Origin: an uncultured Oscillospiraceae bacterium
Lineage (GTDB): Bacteria > Bacillota > Clostridia > Oscillospirales > Ruminococcaceae
Reading direction: 5' to 3'
DNA length: 64,000 bases
Assembly (NCBI GenBank): GCA_900539195.1
Contig: UQBC01000013.1
Span: 1 to 64,000, forward strand
The translations under genes were made by a program, and so were the position numbers. Below are positions 8,342-16,767 of the stretch, in pieces (the stretch's first letter is position 1; the number at the start of each line of letters is the position of its first letter). The notes beneath the pieces were generated by a model. That model was not told the DNA's origin. It saw nothing but the letters and a program-made list of their open reading frames with translations, and did no database searches.

Positions 8342-8542
8342 TATAATTTAGCCATAGTCAGAGGAAAAGGATTTCCGACGGCGATAAGGCGAGTGCCTTG
8401 ATAACCGCTCAGGCGGTACTATTATAGGGGCGCAGTTACCGCAGATGCGATACCGCTCCGGCTAAGTACAACGAAAGTTTATATACATCCCCTCGATCAA
8501 TAAGCAGGAACTCCCCCGATGATAAGTCGGGGGAGTTCTTGT
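8342..8542 (+). ncRNA. Candidate structured RNA, copy A
   Basis: TATAAT at 8342-8347 (no clear -35) precedes a region that shares two blocks with 26848-27003. The 5' block folds as GTC (8357-8359), an AGA bulge, GGAAA (8363-8367), an AGGA loop (8368-8371), TTTCC and GAC (8377-8379). The 3' block is CTAAGTACAACGAAAGTTT (8462-8480), which forms an AAC-GAAA-GTT tetraloop hairpin. Between them AAGGC/GCCTT and ACCGC/GCGGT hairpins are visible. A strong terminator ends it: GAACTCCCCCGA (8508-8519) pairs with 8527-8538. It has no open frame with a ribosome site. I do not recognise the class; the RNA assignment is inferred from shared structure, promoter and terminator. Confidence 0.55.
8508..8542 (+). 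terminator. Terminator of candidate RNA A
   Basis: A perfect 12-base stem (8508-8519 with 8527-8538) with loop TGATAAG, followed by TTGTGT. It ends the candidate structured RNA. Confidence 0.7.
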
Positions 8543-8612
8543 GTGCCTGCCGAAAAAATCGTTGTTATTAAAGCTGTACAGCGAAATATATCGCCAACAT
8601 TGCTTAAAATAT

Positions 8613-9177
8613 TTTCCGTACCGACAAGGCATTAATATTTCCGTGACCTTATCAGTGCAACTGCACTTACATTAACCTTTCAATAACGCTCTATCCCTCG
8701 AAAATCGCCATCACTCTTGCCATATGAACGCTCTGTTGGTTTCTCATCCTTGCGAAACTTTGGGCGTTCAATTTCGGGCATCCATGCCCGTCCCTTGTCA
8801 AAGGGAGGTGGATTGACGGCAAGGCACAAGCCTTGATTTTATTGCTTTCTGCTTGCGATATGTCCACCCTTTTTATGTTGCAAACTTTTCTGCCGTCAAG
8901 ACGGAGGGATTGCCTCCCGTTGCACCGAATATTGCTACCTTAGCAACCATTGCAAAAGGACAATACACCCTCGTTCCGCACCAAACTTGCCTCGCCAAAT
9001 GTGAGTTTCTGTTGCTCGGTCAAGCTGAGTCAACTATGGTGGGGATTGTAGTTGCTTAGAAGTTGTTTTCCCTAATCGCTTTGGTTCTTGTTCTCTCCCT
9101 CTTTCATATTGACAAGTGCATTGATTTGAATAGCAAACCCGAGAAGTGCTATCCGACAAAAAGAACTATCGGTAGCT
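8613..9177. repeat. Dispersed repeat, copy 1 (ends shared with copy 2 at 14538-14911)
   Basis: The left block 8613-8636 matches 14538-14561 exactly (24 bases) and ATCAGTGCAACTG follows at 8651-8663. The right block 9128-9177 matches 14862-14911 with one mismatch in 50 bases and contains a bulged hairpin (GCTATCCGA with TCGGTAGC). The interiors differ. This copy has hairpin-rich sequence and a small open frame (8853-9059) without a ribosome site, which I do not call a gene. It lies just upstream of the gatCAB-aspS promoter. It could be a decayed mobile element or a structured RNA. Confidence 0.6.
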
Positions 9178-9235
9178 AATTTACTACAGATAAACGCTAA
9201 ATCTCACTTTAACACAGTTTTTTACCCTCCAACGC

Positions 9236-9264
9236 TTGCAAATAGACTCGCAATGTTGTATAAT
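9236..9264 (+). promoter_or_regulatory. Promoter of the gatCAB-aspS operon
   Basis: TTGCAA (9236-9241), a 17-base spacer and TATAAT (9259-9264). It lies 59 bases after the dispersed repeat and about 80 bases before gatC. Confidence 0.7.
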
Positions 9265-9345
9265 AGTTAAAGTATAACTATAATGGGTCAGTAGGTTCTG
9301 CCACAAACGGCAGAAAAAGCCCCGCAGGAAAGGAATGACGGCATA

Positions 9346-9624
9346 ATGGATATAAAGACCATTGACCATCTGTGTAATCTGAGTAAGCTCAATTATACCG
9401 ATGAGGGTAAAGAAAAGGTAATGGGCGAAATGAGCGCAATAATCGAGCTTATGGACACCGTAAAGGAATTTGACGTAGTTTACGATGATACCAAAGATAA
9501 TAACAGCATAAGCTATGACGAGGTAAGAAAAGACGTTGCAAAGCCCTCATTCCCCACAGAGAAGCTGCTCAGCAACACACAGCCCAGCGGAAACTGCTAT
9601 GTAGTTCCGAAGATGGTAGACTGA
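9346..9624 (+). CDS. gatC: Asp-tRNA(Asn)/Glu-tRNA(Gln) amidotransferase subunit C
   Basis: A 92-residue protein with the GatC pattern: N-terminal helix IDHLCNLSKLNYTDE, a middle helix (MSAIIELMDTVKEFD) and a C-terminal VAKPSFPTEKLLSN segment that wraps the GatA-GatB pair. GatC stabilises the heterotrimer that amidates mischarged Glu-tRNA(Gln) and Asp-tRNA(Asn). An AAAGGA site precedes the ATG. It is the first gene of gatC-gatA-gatB-aspS. Length is typical. Confidence 0.93.
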   Translation: MDIKTIDHLCNLSKLNYTDEGKEKVMGEMSAIIELMDTVKEFDVVYDDTKDNNSISYDEVRKDVAKPSFPTEKLLSNTQPSGNCYVVPKMVD

Positions 9625-9652
9625 TAAACGAGCCGAAAGGATAAGAGAATAA

Positions 9653-11101
9653 ATGGAGCTTAAAAAACAGACGCTCGGCTCTCTGCGTGAAATGCTCGAT
9701 ACAAAGCAGATAAGCGCCGCAGAGCTTTGCAAGGAATATTCAGACAGCATAAAGGCTAAAGATTCCGATGTACTCGGATATATCACAGTGACCGAAGACG
9801 AGGCACTGAAAAATGCGGAAAAGGCGCAGGAGATTATAGATAAGGGCGAGGCAAAGGCACTCACCGGTATACCTCTTGCAATAAAGGATAATATATGCAC
9901 GGACGGGATAAGAACGACCTGTGCGTCAAAGATGCTCGAAAACTTTGTTCCGCCTTATGACGCAAACGTAATAGAAAAGCTGAAGGCCGAGAATTATGTG
10001 CTTCTCGGAAAAACAAGTATGGACGAATTTGCAATGGGCGGCTCTACACAGACAAGCGCATTTGCAAAGACAAGAAACCCCTTCGACTTATCCCGTGTAC
10101 CCGGCGGTTCAAGCGGCGGCTCTGCGGCTGTAGTATCTGCAGGACTTGCACCTGCGGCACTCGGAAGCGACACAGGCGGCTCTATAAGACAGCCTGCCTC
10201 TTTCTGCGGCGTTACAGGTCTTAAGCCAACCTACGGCAGAGTATCACGCTACGGTCTGGTAGCATTTGCAAGCTCGCTTGACCAGATAGGACCTATCGCA
10301 AACAGTGCGGTTGACTGCGGTACGATACTGAACGTTATCTGCGGCAAGGACAGCCGCGACGCAACAAGCGCAAACAAGCCCGCAGAGGACTTCAACGCCA
10401 AGGTCGGCAAGGATATAAAGGGCATGAAGATAGCACTTCCCAAAGAATTCTTCGCAGACAGCACAGACGATGAAGTGAAGAATGCGGTTCTTGCGGCGGC
10501 TAAGAAATACGAAGAAATGGGCGCAACGCTCGTTGACTGCTCGATGAAGAGCCTTAAGTACGCAGTATCGGCTTACTACCTTGTGGCAAGTGCCGAGGCG
10601 GCATCCAACCTTTCACGCTTTGACGGCATCAAGTATGGGCTTCGAGGCGAGGGCAGAACCTTTGACGAAATGATTCGTGACAGCCGTACAAGAGGCTTCG
10701 GTGATGAGGTAAAGCGCCGTATACTTCTCGGTAACTACGCACTTTCAAGCGGTTACTATGACGCATACTATTTAAAGGCGCTGGCATTAAAGCAGCAGAT
10801 TATAAAGGAATATAACGAGATATTCGAGAATGCGGACGTTATTCTGACACCTACCGCTCCTACTGTAGCATATAAGATAGGCGAGCAGGAAACCGACCCT
10901 GTAAAGATGTATCTTGCAGATATATGCACCGTAACGGTAAACATCGCATCGCTCCCGGCAATCTCCGTACCCTGCGGATATAACGCAGACGGTATGCCCA
11001 TAGGAATGTCGCTTGTCGGCAGAAAGTGGGACGAGGCTACGCTGATACAGACGGCAGACGCTTTTGAAAAGACGTTTGAAAGACGTTACAGCGAGGTTTA
11101 A
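9653..11101 (+). CDS. gatA: Asp-tRNA(Asn)/Glu-tRNA(Gln) amidotransferase subunit A
   Basis: A 482-residue amidase-signature enzyme. The glycine/serine-rich signature VPGGSSGGSAAVVSAG and GSDTGGSIRQPASFCG contain the Ser-cisSer-Lys catalytic set; the Lys lies upstream in LAIKDNICT. GatA releases ammonia from glutamine and feeds it to GatB. Length is typical. It is the second gene of the operon, 28 bases after gatC. No missing catalytic residues. Confidence 0.96.
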   Translation: MELKKQTLGSLREMLDTKQISAAELCKEYSDSIKAKDSDVLGYITVTEDEALKNAEKAQEIIDKGEAKALTGIPLAIKDNICTDGIRTTCASKMLENFVPPYDANVIEKLKAENYVLLGKTSMDEFAMGGSTQTSAFAKTRNPFDLSRVPGGSSGGSAAVVSAGLAPAALGSDTGGSIRQPASFCGVTGLKPTYGRVSRYGLVAFASSLDQIGPIANSAVDCGTILNVICGKDSRDATSANKPAEDFNAKVGKDIKGMKIALPKEFFADSTDDEVKNAVLAAAKKYEEMGATLVDCSMKSLKYAVSAYYLVASAEAASNLSRFDGIKYGLRGEGRTFDEMIRDSRTRGFGDEVKRRILLGNYALSSGYYDAYYLKALALKQQIIKEYNEIFENADVILTPTAPTVAYKIGEQETDPVKMYLADICTVTVNIASLPAISVPCGYNADGMPIGMSLVGRKWDEATLIQTADAFEKTFERRYSEV

Positions 11102-11118
11102 GAAGGGACGGTAACAAT

Positions 11119-12549
11119 ATGAAATTATATCCTACCATAGGACTTGAAATACACGCAGAGCTTCTCACAAACTCAAAGGTGTTCTGCACCTGCTCGGCTG
11201 AGTTCGGCGGCGAGCCTAACTCAAGATGCTGTCCTGTCTGCTCCGGACTTCCCGGAACGCTCCCCGTGCTTAACTCAAAGGCTGTTGAGTACATTATAAA
11301 AGCAGGCTACATCATGAACTGCGAAATATCACGCTTTACAAAGTGGGACAGAAAGAATTATTTCTACCCCGACCTGCCCAAAGCATATCAGATTTCGCAG
11401 ATGCCCCGCCCTGTTTGTCTGGGCGGCCACGTTGACGTAACGGTTGACGGTGAGCAGAAGACGATGAGAATAAACCGTATACATCTTGAAGAGGACGCAG
11501 GAAAGCTGGTTCACGATGACATCGAGCGTGTCAGCCTTGCAGACTATAACCGTTGCGGAATTCCGCTTATCGAGATAGTTACCGAGCCTGATTTCCATTC
11601 AGCCGCCGAGGTCATAGCGTTCTTTGAAAAGATAAGACTTATGCTCCAGTACGCAGGTGTATGCGACGGTAAGCTTGAACAGGGTTCTATGAGATGCGAC
11701 GTTAATATTTCGCTTGCCGAAAAGGATTCAGACAAGCTCGGAACAAGAACAGAGGTAAAGAACCTTAACTCCACAAAGGCTATACAAAGAGCCATCGAAT
11801 ATGAGATATACCGCCAGACAGAGCTTATCGAGAACGGTGAAAGAGTAGTACAGGAAACGCTTCACTTCAATGACGCTACGGGCGAAACAAGCTCGCTTCG
11901 TTCCAAGGAGGATGCACACGATTACCGTTATTTCCCCGACCCCGATATACCGCCGATAATCTTCACGGAAGAAGAGCTTGCGGCTATCAAGGCTGACATT
12001 CCCGAAATGCCAGAGCAGAGAGTGGCACGTTACACAGGCGAATACGGCATTTCTGCGGCTGACGCAAAGGTGCTGACAGATTCAAAGCGTGTCAGCGACC
12101 TGTTTGAAAATGCGCTGAAGGCATATAATAACCCCAAGCCTATAGGCACGTTCATAGTGGTTGAGCTTATGAGAAGAATAAATCTCGGTGAGCTTGATCT
12201 TGATAATATGAAATTTACCGCAGAGGATTTAGCAAAGCTGATAGAGCTTGCCGAAAACGGCAAAATATCAAAGGATAACCGTAAGATTATCTTTCGTGAA
12301 ATGCTTGAAACAGGCAAGAAGCCCGAAACTATCGCTGAAGAACAGCAGCTGTGGATAAAGGAAGACAACGCACTGCTTGAAAAGACGATAAACGGCATAA
12401 TGGAGGCTAATCCTAAGGCTGTCGAGCAGTACAGAAGCGGTGAAACAAAGGTGTTCGGCTTCCTTATGGGACAGTGCAACAAGGCACTCAAGGGAGCGGC
12501 TTCACCCGCAAGTATAAAGGCAATGCTTGAAGAAAAGCTCAAGGGCTGA
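11119..12549 (+). CDS. gatB: Asp-tRNA(Asn)/Glu-tRNA(Gln) amidotransferase subunit B
   Basis: A 476-residue GatB. The N-terminal cradle domain shows GLEIHAELLTNSKVFC with the zinc-type Cys cluster (CTCSAEFGGEPNSRCCPVC), and KNYFYPDLPKAYQISQ matches the kinase-like ATP site. The C-terminal YqeY-like tail (residues about 330-476) binds tRNA. It activates the side-chain carboxylate of misacylated tRNA by phosphorylation and transfers ammonia from GatA. It lies 17 bases after gatA. Confidence 0.96.
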   Translation: MKLYPTIGLEIHAELLTNSKVFCTCSAEFGGEPNSRCCPVCSGLPGTLPVLNSKAVEYIIKAGYIMNCEISRFTKWDRKNYFYPDLPKAYQISQMPRPVCLGGHVDVTVDGEQKTMRINRIHLEEDAGKLVHDDIERVSLADYNRCGIPLIEIVTEPDFHSAAEVIAFFEKIRLMLQYAGVCDGKLEQGSMRCDVNISLAEKDSDKLGTRTEVKNLNSTKAIQRAIEYEIYRQTELIENGERVVQETLHFNDATGETSSLRSKEDAHDYRYFPDPDIPPIIFTEEELAAIKADIPEMPEQRVARYTGEYGISAADAKVLTDSKRVSDLFENALKAYNNPKPIGTFIVVELMRRINLGELDLDNMKFTAEDLAKLIELAENGKISKDNRKIIFREMLETGKKPETIAEEQQLWIKEDNALLEKTINGIMEANPKAVEQYRSGETKVFGFLMGQCNKALKGAASPASIKAMLEEKLKG

Positions 12550-12576
12550 TTATAAAGAAAGAAAGGCAAGAAAGAA

Positions 12577-14346
12577 ATGTTTTTAGAGAACAAGTACCGC
12601 ACTCACACCTGTGAAATGCTGAGCGAAAACGACATCGGCAAGACCGTTCGTGTTGCAGGCTGGGTAGAGAACATCCGTGACCACGGAGGAATCAAGTTTA
12701 TAGATCTGCGTGACCATTACGGCTATGTGCAGATTACATTCCAGAAGAACGAGGGTCTTCTGGAGGGCGTAAACAAGGAGTGTGCCGTTACAATAGGCGG
12801 TACGGTAATAAAGAGAGCAGAGGGTACTTACAACGATAAGATTTCCACAGGTACTATCGAGATAGTAGCCGAAAGTCTTGAGGTACTGGGCAAGGTAACT
12901 GTTGAACAGCTCCCGTTTGAAGTTCCCACCTCGACAGAAACAAAGGAAGATATACGCTTAAAGTACCGTTATCTCGATCTGCGTAACAAGAGAATGCACA
13001 ACAACATCGTACTGCGTTCACAGGTCATCTCGTTCTTACGCAGTAAGATGACCGAGATGGGATTCCTTGAAATACAGACCCCCATCCTTTCAACAAGCTC
13101 ACCCGAGGGAGCAAGAGATTACCTTATCCCCAGCCGTAAGCACCACGGAAAGTTCTACGCACTGCCGCAGGCGCCGCAGATATTCAAGCAGCTGCTTATG
13201 GTATCCGGCTTTGATAAGTATTTCCAGATAGCACCCTGTTTCCGTGATGAAGACGCAAGAGCGGACCGTTCACCCGGCGAATTCTATCAGCTTGACTTTG
13301 AAATGGCATTTGCAACACAGGAAGACGTTTTTGCAAACGCAGAAGAGGTTTTATCCGCAGTATTTGAAAAGTTCGGCGGTAAGCCCGTATCTCCCGCACC
13401 CTTCAAGCGTATCCCCTACGCCGAGTCAATGCTGAAGTACGGCACAGACAAGCCCGACCTGCGTAACCCTCTTATTATAACAGAGCTGTCCGACTTATTC
13501 GTTGACAGCGACTTCAAGCCTTTCGCAAACAAGTGCGTAAGAGGTATCAGAGTTCCCGGTATGGCAAGTCAGTCAAAGGGCTTCTTTGAGAAGATGGAAG
13601 CATTCGCTAAGGAAATCGGCATGAAGGGTCTCGGATATGTCAAGGTAGACGAGAGCTTTAAGTATCTCGGTCCTATCGACAAGTTCCTGAATGACGAGCA
13701 GAGAGAAGAGCTTAAGAACAGATGCGCTCTTGAAGTGGGCGATGTTCTTTACTTCATAGCCGACAACAAGAAGATGGCTCCCAAGTTTGCAGGTCAGATC
13801 CGTACAGAAGTCGCAAAGCGTATGGATATGATTGACTATGACAGATACGAAATGTGCTTTATCGTTGACTTCCCGATGTACGAGGAGGACGAGGAAACAG
13901 GCAAAACTATATTTACGCATAACCCCTTCTCAATGCCGCAGGGCGGTCTTGAAGCGCTTATGACAAAGAATCCGCTTGATATACTCGCATACCAGTACGA
14001 TATTGTCTGCAACGGTGTTGAGCTTTCAAGCGGCGCTGTAAGAAACCACGACCTTGAGATAATGATAAAGGCTTTCGAGATCGCCGGCTACACAGAGCAG
14101 GACGTTGCCGAGAAGTTCGGCGCTCTTTACAATGCGTTCCAGTACGGCGCTCCGCCCCACGCAGGTATGGCTCCCGGTGTTGACCGTATGATAATGCTCC
14201 TCACAGGCGACGAGAGCATAAGAGAGGTTATCGCATTCCCGATGAACTCTAACGCACAGGATCTCCTGCTCGGCGCACCCACAGAGGTAACCGAACAGCA
14301 GCTGCGTGAAGTACACATAAAGGTACGCCAGAAACCCACCGTCTAA
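12577..14346 (+). CDS. aspS: Aspartyl-tRNA synthetase (bacterial type)
   Basis: A 589-residue class II synthetase. It has an N-terminal OB anticodon-binding domain (TVRVAGWVENIRDHG), motif 2 FRDEDARADRSPGEFYQLD, a GAD insertion domain (about residues 290-420) and motif 3 with GVDRMIMLL. Length and GAD domain mark the bacterial AspRS class. Being in an operon with gatCAB suggests it may be non-discriminating and also load tRNA(Asn) with Asp for amidation; this is inference, since no asnS is in the window but the rest of the genome is unseen. It follows gatB by 27 bases. Confidence 0.95.
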   Translation: MFLENKYRTHTCEMLSENDIGKTVRVAGWVENIRDHGGIKFIDLRDHYGYVQITFQKNEGLLEGVNKECAVTIGGTVIKRAEGTYNDKISTGTIEIVAESLEVLGKVTVEQLPFEVPTSTETKEDIRLKYRYLDLRNKRMHNNIVLRSQVISFLRSKMTEMGFLEIQTPILSTSSPEGARDYLIPSRKHHGKFYALPQAPQIFKQLLMVSGFDKYFQIAPCFRDEDARADRSPGEFYQLDFEMAFATQEDVFANAEEVLSAVFEKFGGKPVSPAPFKRIPYAESMLKYGTDKPDLRNPLIITELSDLFVDSDFKPFANKCVRGIRVPGMASQSKGFFEKMEAFAKEIGMKGLGYVKVDESFKYLGPIDKFLNDEQREELKNRCALEVGDVLYFIADNKKMAPKFAGQIRTEVAKRMDMIDYDRYEMCFIVDFPMYEEDEETGKTIFTHNPFSMPQGGLEALMTKNPLDILAYQYDIVCNGVELSSGAVRNHDLEIMIKAFEIAGYTEQDVAEKFGALYNAFQYGAPPHAGMAPGVDRMIMLLTGDESIREVIAFPMNSNAQDLLLGAPTEVTEQQLREVHIKVRQKPTV

Positions 14347-14450
14347 GTGCCGATGCGGCACTTCAAATTCCGCCTTTTGAATTGTCAGAGCTATCCGCAG
14401 GATAGCGAAACGGCGGGAATTAACGGTATCATAAATTTTATAAACGAATT

Positions 14451-14485
14451 ACGGCAGATATGCGAAAGCGTATCTGCCGTTTTGC
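14451..14485 (+). terminator. Terminator of the gatCAB-aspS operon
   Basis: ACGGCAGATA (14451-14460) pairs with TATCTGCCGT (14471-14480) around TGCGAAAGCG, followed by TTTGCGTTT. It lies about 100 bases after aspS. Confidence 0.7.
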
Positions 14486-14537
14486 GTTTAGAAATTAGAA
14501 ATTTGTTTGAAGCTTCAGAAAACACTGCCGAAAACAC

Positions 14538-14911
14538 TTTCCGTACCGACAAGGCATTAATAATTTCGTGAGTGTATCAGTGCAACTGATCTAACATTGA
14601 CTCTTCAAAAAAACGCCACTAACCTGAGATATATGTACTAATATGCGGACGTGTAGCGTTAAGCGTCCCTGCATTGACAGGATATACAATGTTCAGGTGG
14701 TTATTCGAGTTTATCTAACACCCCGACGGGGTGTGGGTATGGGTAAGGAAAGAGGGAGCCACGAGGGAGAAAACCTAAGGGACAGGGAGAGGGGCTGTCA
14801 AGTCCCTTGTCCTGATCCCTTTGGTTGTCTCCCGCGTGAATAGCAGCAACGTTATTAAATGGAATAGCGAACCCGAGAAGTGCTATCCGACAAAAAGAAC
14901 TATCGGTAGCT
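14538..14911. repeat. Dispersed repeat, copy 2
   Basis: The same two end blocks as 8613-9177 in the same orientation: 14538-14561 identical to copy 1, ATCAGTGCAACTG at 14576-14588, and 14862-14911 with one mismatch in 50. The interior is shorter and unrelated, with an ACACCCC/GGGGTGT hairpin at 14718-14734 and a G-rich, purine-biased stretch. No supported gene. With copy 1 it brackets gatCAB-aspS as direct repeats. Confidence 0.6.
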
Positions 14912-15012
14912 CGCTATCACTGCTATTTGCACGACAAGCGTCAGAAAACCACTCCTTGTTAATCCAACCCGTTTTCCCCCAACCCCCACATCGCAAATTC
15001 TCATTTCCGCTA

Positions 15013-15041
15013 TTGTAATTTCACTCGGATTGGTGTATAAT
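15013..15041 (+). promoter_or_regulatory. Promoter of the CxxC protein-trmK-nif3-rqcH run
   Basis: TTGTAA (15013-15018), a 17-base spacer and TATAAT (15036-15041), about 50 bases before the first ATG. Confidence 0.6.
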
Positions 15042-15093
15042 AAATAATGTATATTTATATACTGAAATTTCTATCGGAAGGAATGTAAAAAAC

Positions 15094-15294
15094 ATGACTA
15101 TCACAAAGGATTCAATAATCGGCGATATTTTAGACGCATACGGAGAGGTAACAGCCCCCTTCTTTCTTGAAATGGGTATGCACTGCTTAGGCTGCCCTGC
15201 GTCAAGAGGTGAAACTGTGGCACAGGCGTGCGATGTTCACGGTGTTGATGCGGACGAACTGGTTAAGAAGCTGAACGAGGCTGTCGGCAACTGA
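15094..15294 (+). CDS. DUF1858 / disulfide-type small protein
   Basis: A 66-residue protein matching the short domain found alone or at the N-terminus of ScdA/RIC-like proteins: TKDSIIGDILDAYGEVTAPFFLEMGMHCLGC. The conserved Cys31-x-x-Cys34 pair suggests a redox or metal role near iron-sulfur or hybrid-cluster biology. The exact function of stand-alone members is unknown. AAGGAA precedes the ATG, and its last base is the first base of trmK, so the two are coupled. Family is confident, function is not. Confidence 0.85.
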   Translation: MTITKDSIIGDILDAYGEVTAPFFLEMGMHCLGCPASRGETVAQACDVHGVDADELVKKLNEAVGN

Positions 15295-15953
15295 TGCACG
15301 AGCCGATACTCTCGCCAAGACTTGCGGCGGCGGCAGGAATGGTGCGTAAAGGCGGAGAGATCTGCGATGTCGGTACGGATCACGCCCTGCTCCCCTGCAG
15401 GCTCTATCTTGACGGCGAAAGAAAGCTCACGGCGGCGGATATAAACGAAGGTCCTTTGCTTTCGGCAAAACAGACGGTAATGCACTACATAGGAAAAGAA
15501 GATGCTGTGCGTCTTGTGCTGTCGGACGGACTTGAAAAAATAGATCATGCCGACGATGTGATAATCGCAGGTATGGGCGGCGAGCTTATAGCAAGAATAG
15601 TTCTCGGTTGCCGTTTCTTAAGCCGTGATACACATTTTATCCTCCAGCCTATGACAAAGGCTGAGATATTAAGAAAAGAACTGTACAAAAACGGCTTTTA
15701 TATAGAAAAAGAGCTTACCGCAAGAGAAAACGACAGAAATTACGTTATTATGTCGGTGTACTATGACGGCGAGAGCCGTGAGATAACAGACGCTTTTGCA
15801 TATTCCGGAAAGGTAACGGACAAGGAGTATCTGAGCTTGGTGTGCCGTAAGCTAAGACGGGCAGGAGAATGCTGTTCATCGTCCGATACGGCAAAAAGCG
15901 AGAAGCTGTGCAATACCGCACAGGAAATAGAAAATATAATAACAACATTATGA
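15294..15953 (+). CDS. trmK: tRNA (adenine(22)-N(1))-methyltransferase
   Basis: A 219-residue Rossmann methyltransferase. LSPRLAAAAGMV then the SAM-binding CDVGTDHALLPCRL, and GMGGELIARIV, are characteristic of TrmK, which makes m1A22 in tRNA. The family's C-terminal coiled part is present (EYLSLVCRKLRRAG...). The start codon overlaps the upstream stop (TGATG). A nif3-like gene follows, the usual trmK-nif3 pair of Bacillota, which supports the assignment. Confidence 0.9.
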   Translation: MHEPILSPRLAAAAGMVRKGGEICDVGTDHALLPCRLYLDGERKLTAADINEGPLLSAKQTVMHYIGKEDAVRLVLSDGLEKIDHADDVIIAGMGGELIARIVLGCRFLSRDTHFILQPMTKAEILRKELYKNGFYIEKELTARENDRNYVIMSVYYDGESREITDAFAYSGKVTDKEYLSLVCRKLRRAGECCSSSDTAKSEKLCNTAQEIENIITTL

Positions 15954-15971
15954 TTTTTTGGGGTGAAGGTT

Positions 15972-16745
15972 ATGAAAGTAAGCGCTATCTACGAGTTTCT
16001 GAATGAATACGCACCGTTTTCGGTGCAGGATAAGTTTGACAACAGCGGATTTCTTGTCGGCGATATGAATGCCGCAGTTAAGGGTATATGCCTTTGCCTC
16101 GACATAACCAACGATGTGATAAAAGAGGCAGTGGCGAACAAAGCCAATCTTATAATATCGCATCATCCTGTTATCTTCGATCCGCTGAAAAGCGTTACGG
16201 AGGGTATGCCGGTTTACGAGCTTATAAAGAATAAGCTGAACGCTGTATGCGTTCATACCAATGCGGATATGACCAAAAACGGCGTTACCGATATTATGCT
16301 CGATCTGCTCGAATTTGAGCGCTCCGACAAGATATTAGAACCCGTTATGCCCGATGGAACAGGCTACGGTAAAATATGCGAACTGCCTATTGCCACTCAC
16401 GCCAAGGCTCTTGCTGAGTGTTGCAAGAAAGCGTTTGACTGCACGGTGGTACGCTATACCGAAACCGACAGACCGATAAAGCGTGTAGCCGTCTGTTCCG
16501 GTGCAGGCGGAAGCACATTACCGCTTGCCGCTGCCGCAGGCTGTGACGCTCTTATAACGGGCGATATAAAGCACGATGTGTGGATAGACGCTGTCAACAG
16601 GGATTTCTGCCTTATTGACGCAGGTCACTTCCACACGGAAAATATACTTTGCAATTATCTTTGCGGTGTTCTGAGCCGCAAATTTCACAATACACAGATA
16701 TTTGTCGCACAGAGCAGTAAAGACCCCTGCTCATATATAATTTAA
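15972..16745 (+). CDS. Nif3-like dinuclear metal center protein (YqfO family)
   Basis: A 257-residue protein. Metal ligands of the Nif3 fold are visible: SHHPVIF, VHTNAD and DAGHFHTE near the C-terminus. It lacks the PII-like insertion of longer YqfO proteins. Annotated elsewhere as GTP cyclohydrolase I type 2, but the physiological reaction is uncertain. A GTG nine bases upstream is possible; I prefer the ATG at 15972, with GGGGTGA as ribosome site. It directly follows trmK. Confidence 0.87.
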   Translation: MKVSAIYEFLNEYAPFSVQDKFDNSGFLVGDMNAAVKGICLCLDITNDVIKEAVANKANLIISHHPVIFDPLKSVTEGMPVYELIKNKLNAVCVHTNADMTKNGVTDIMLDLLEFERSDKILEPVMPDGTGYGKICELPIATHAKALAECCKKAFDCTVVRYTETDRPIKRVAVCSGAGGSTLPLAAAAGCDALITGDIKHDVWIDAVNRDFCLIDAGHFHTENILCNYLCGVLSRKFHNTQIFVAQSSKDPCSYII

Positions 16746-16767
16746 CGTGTGACGGAAAGGACTGCCG

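Noticed and set aside
8342..8542. RNase P RNA, 6S RNA or c-di-GMP riboswitch as identity of candidate RNA A
   Set aside because: GAGGAAA recalls the RNase P motif, but the following bases do not fit, and the 6S bubble and GEMM motifs are absent.
8853..9059. A 68-codon frame in the first dispersed repeat
   Set aside because: No ribosome site, not present in the second copy's interior, and the region is better explained as a repeat or RNA element. Similar translated stretches may recur in related genomes, but I cannot check.
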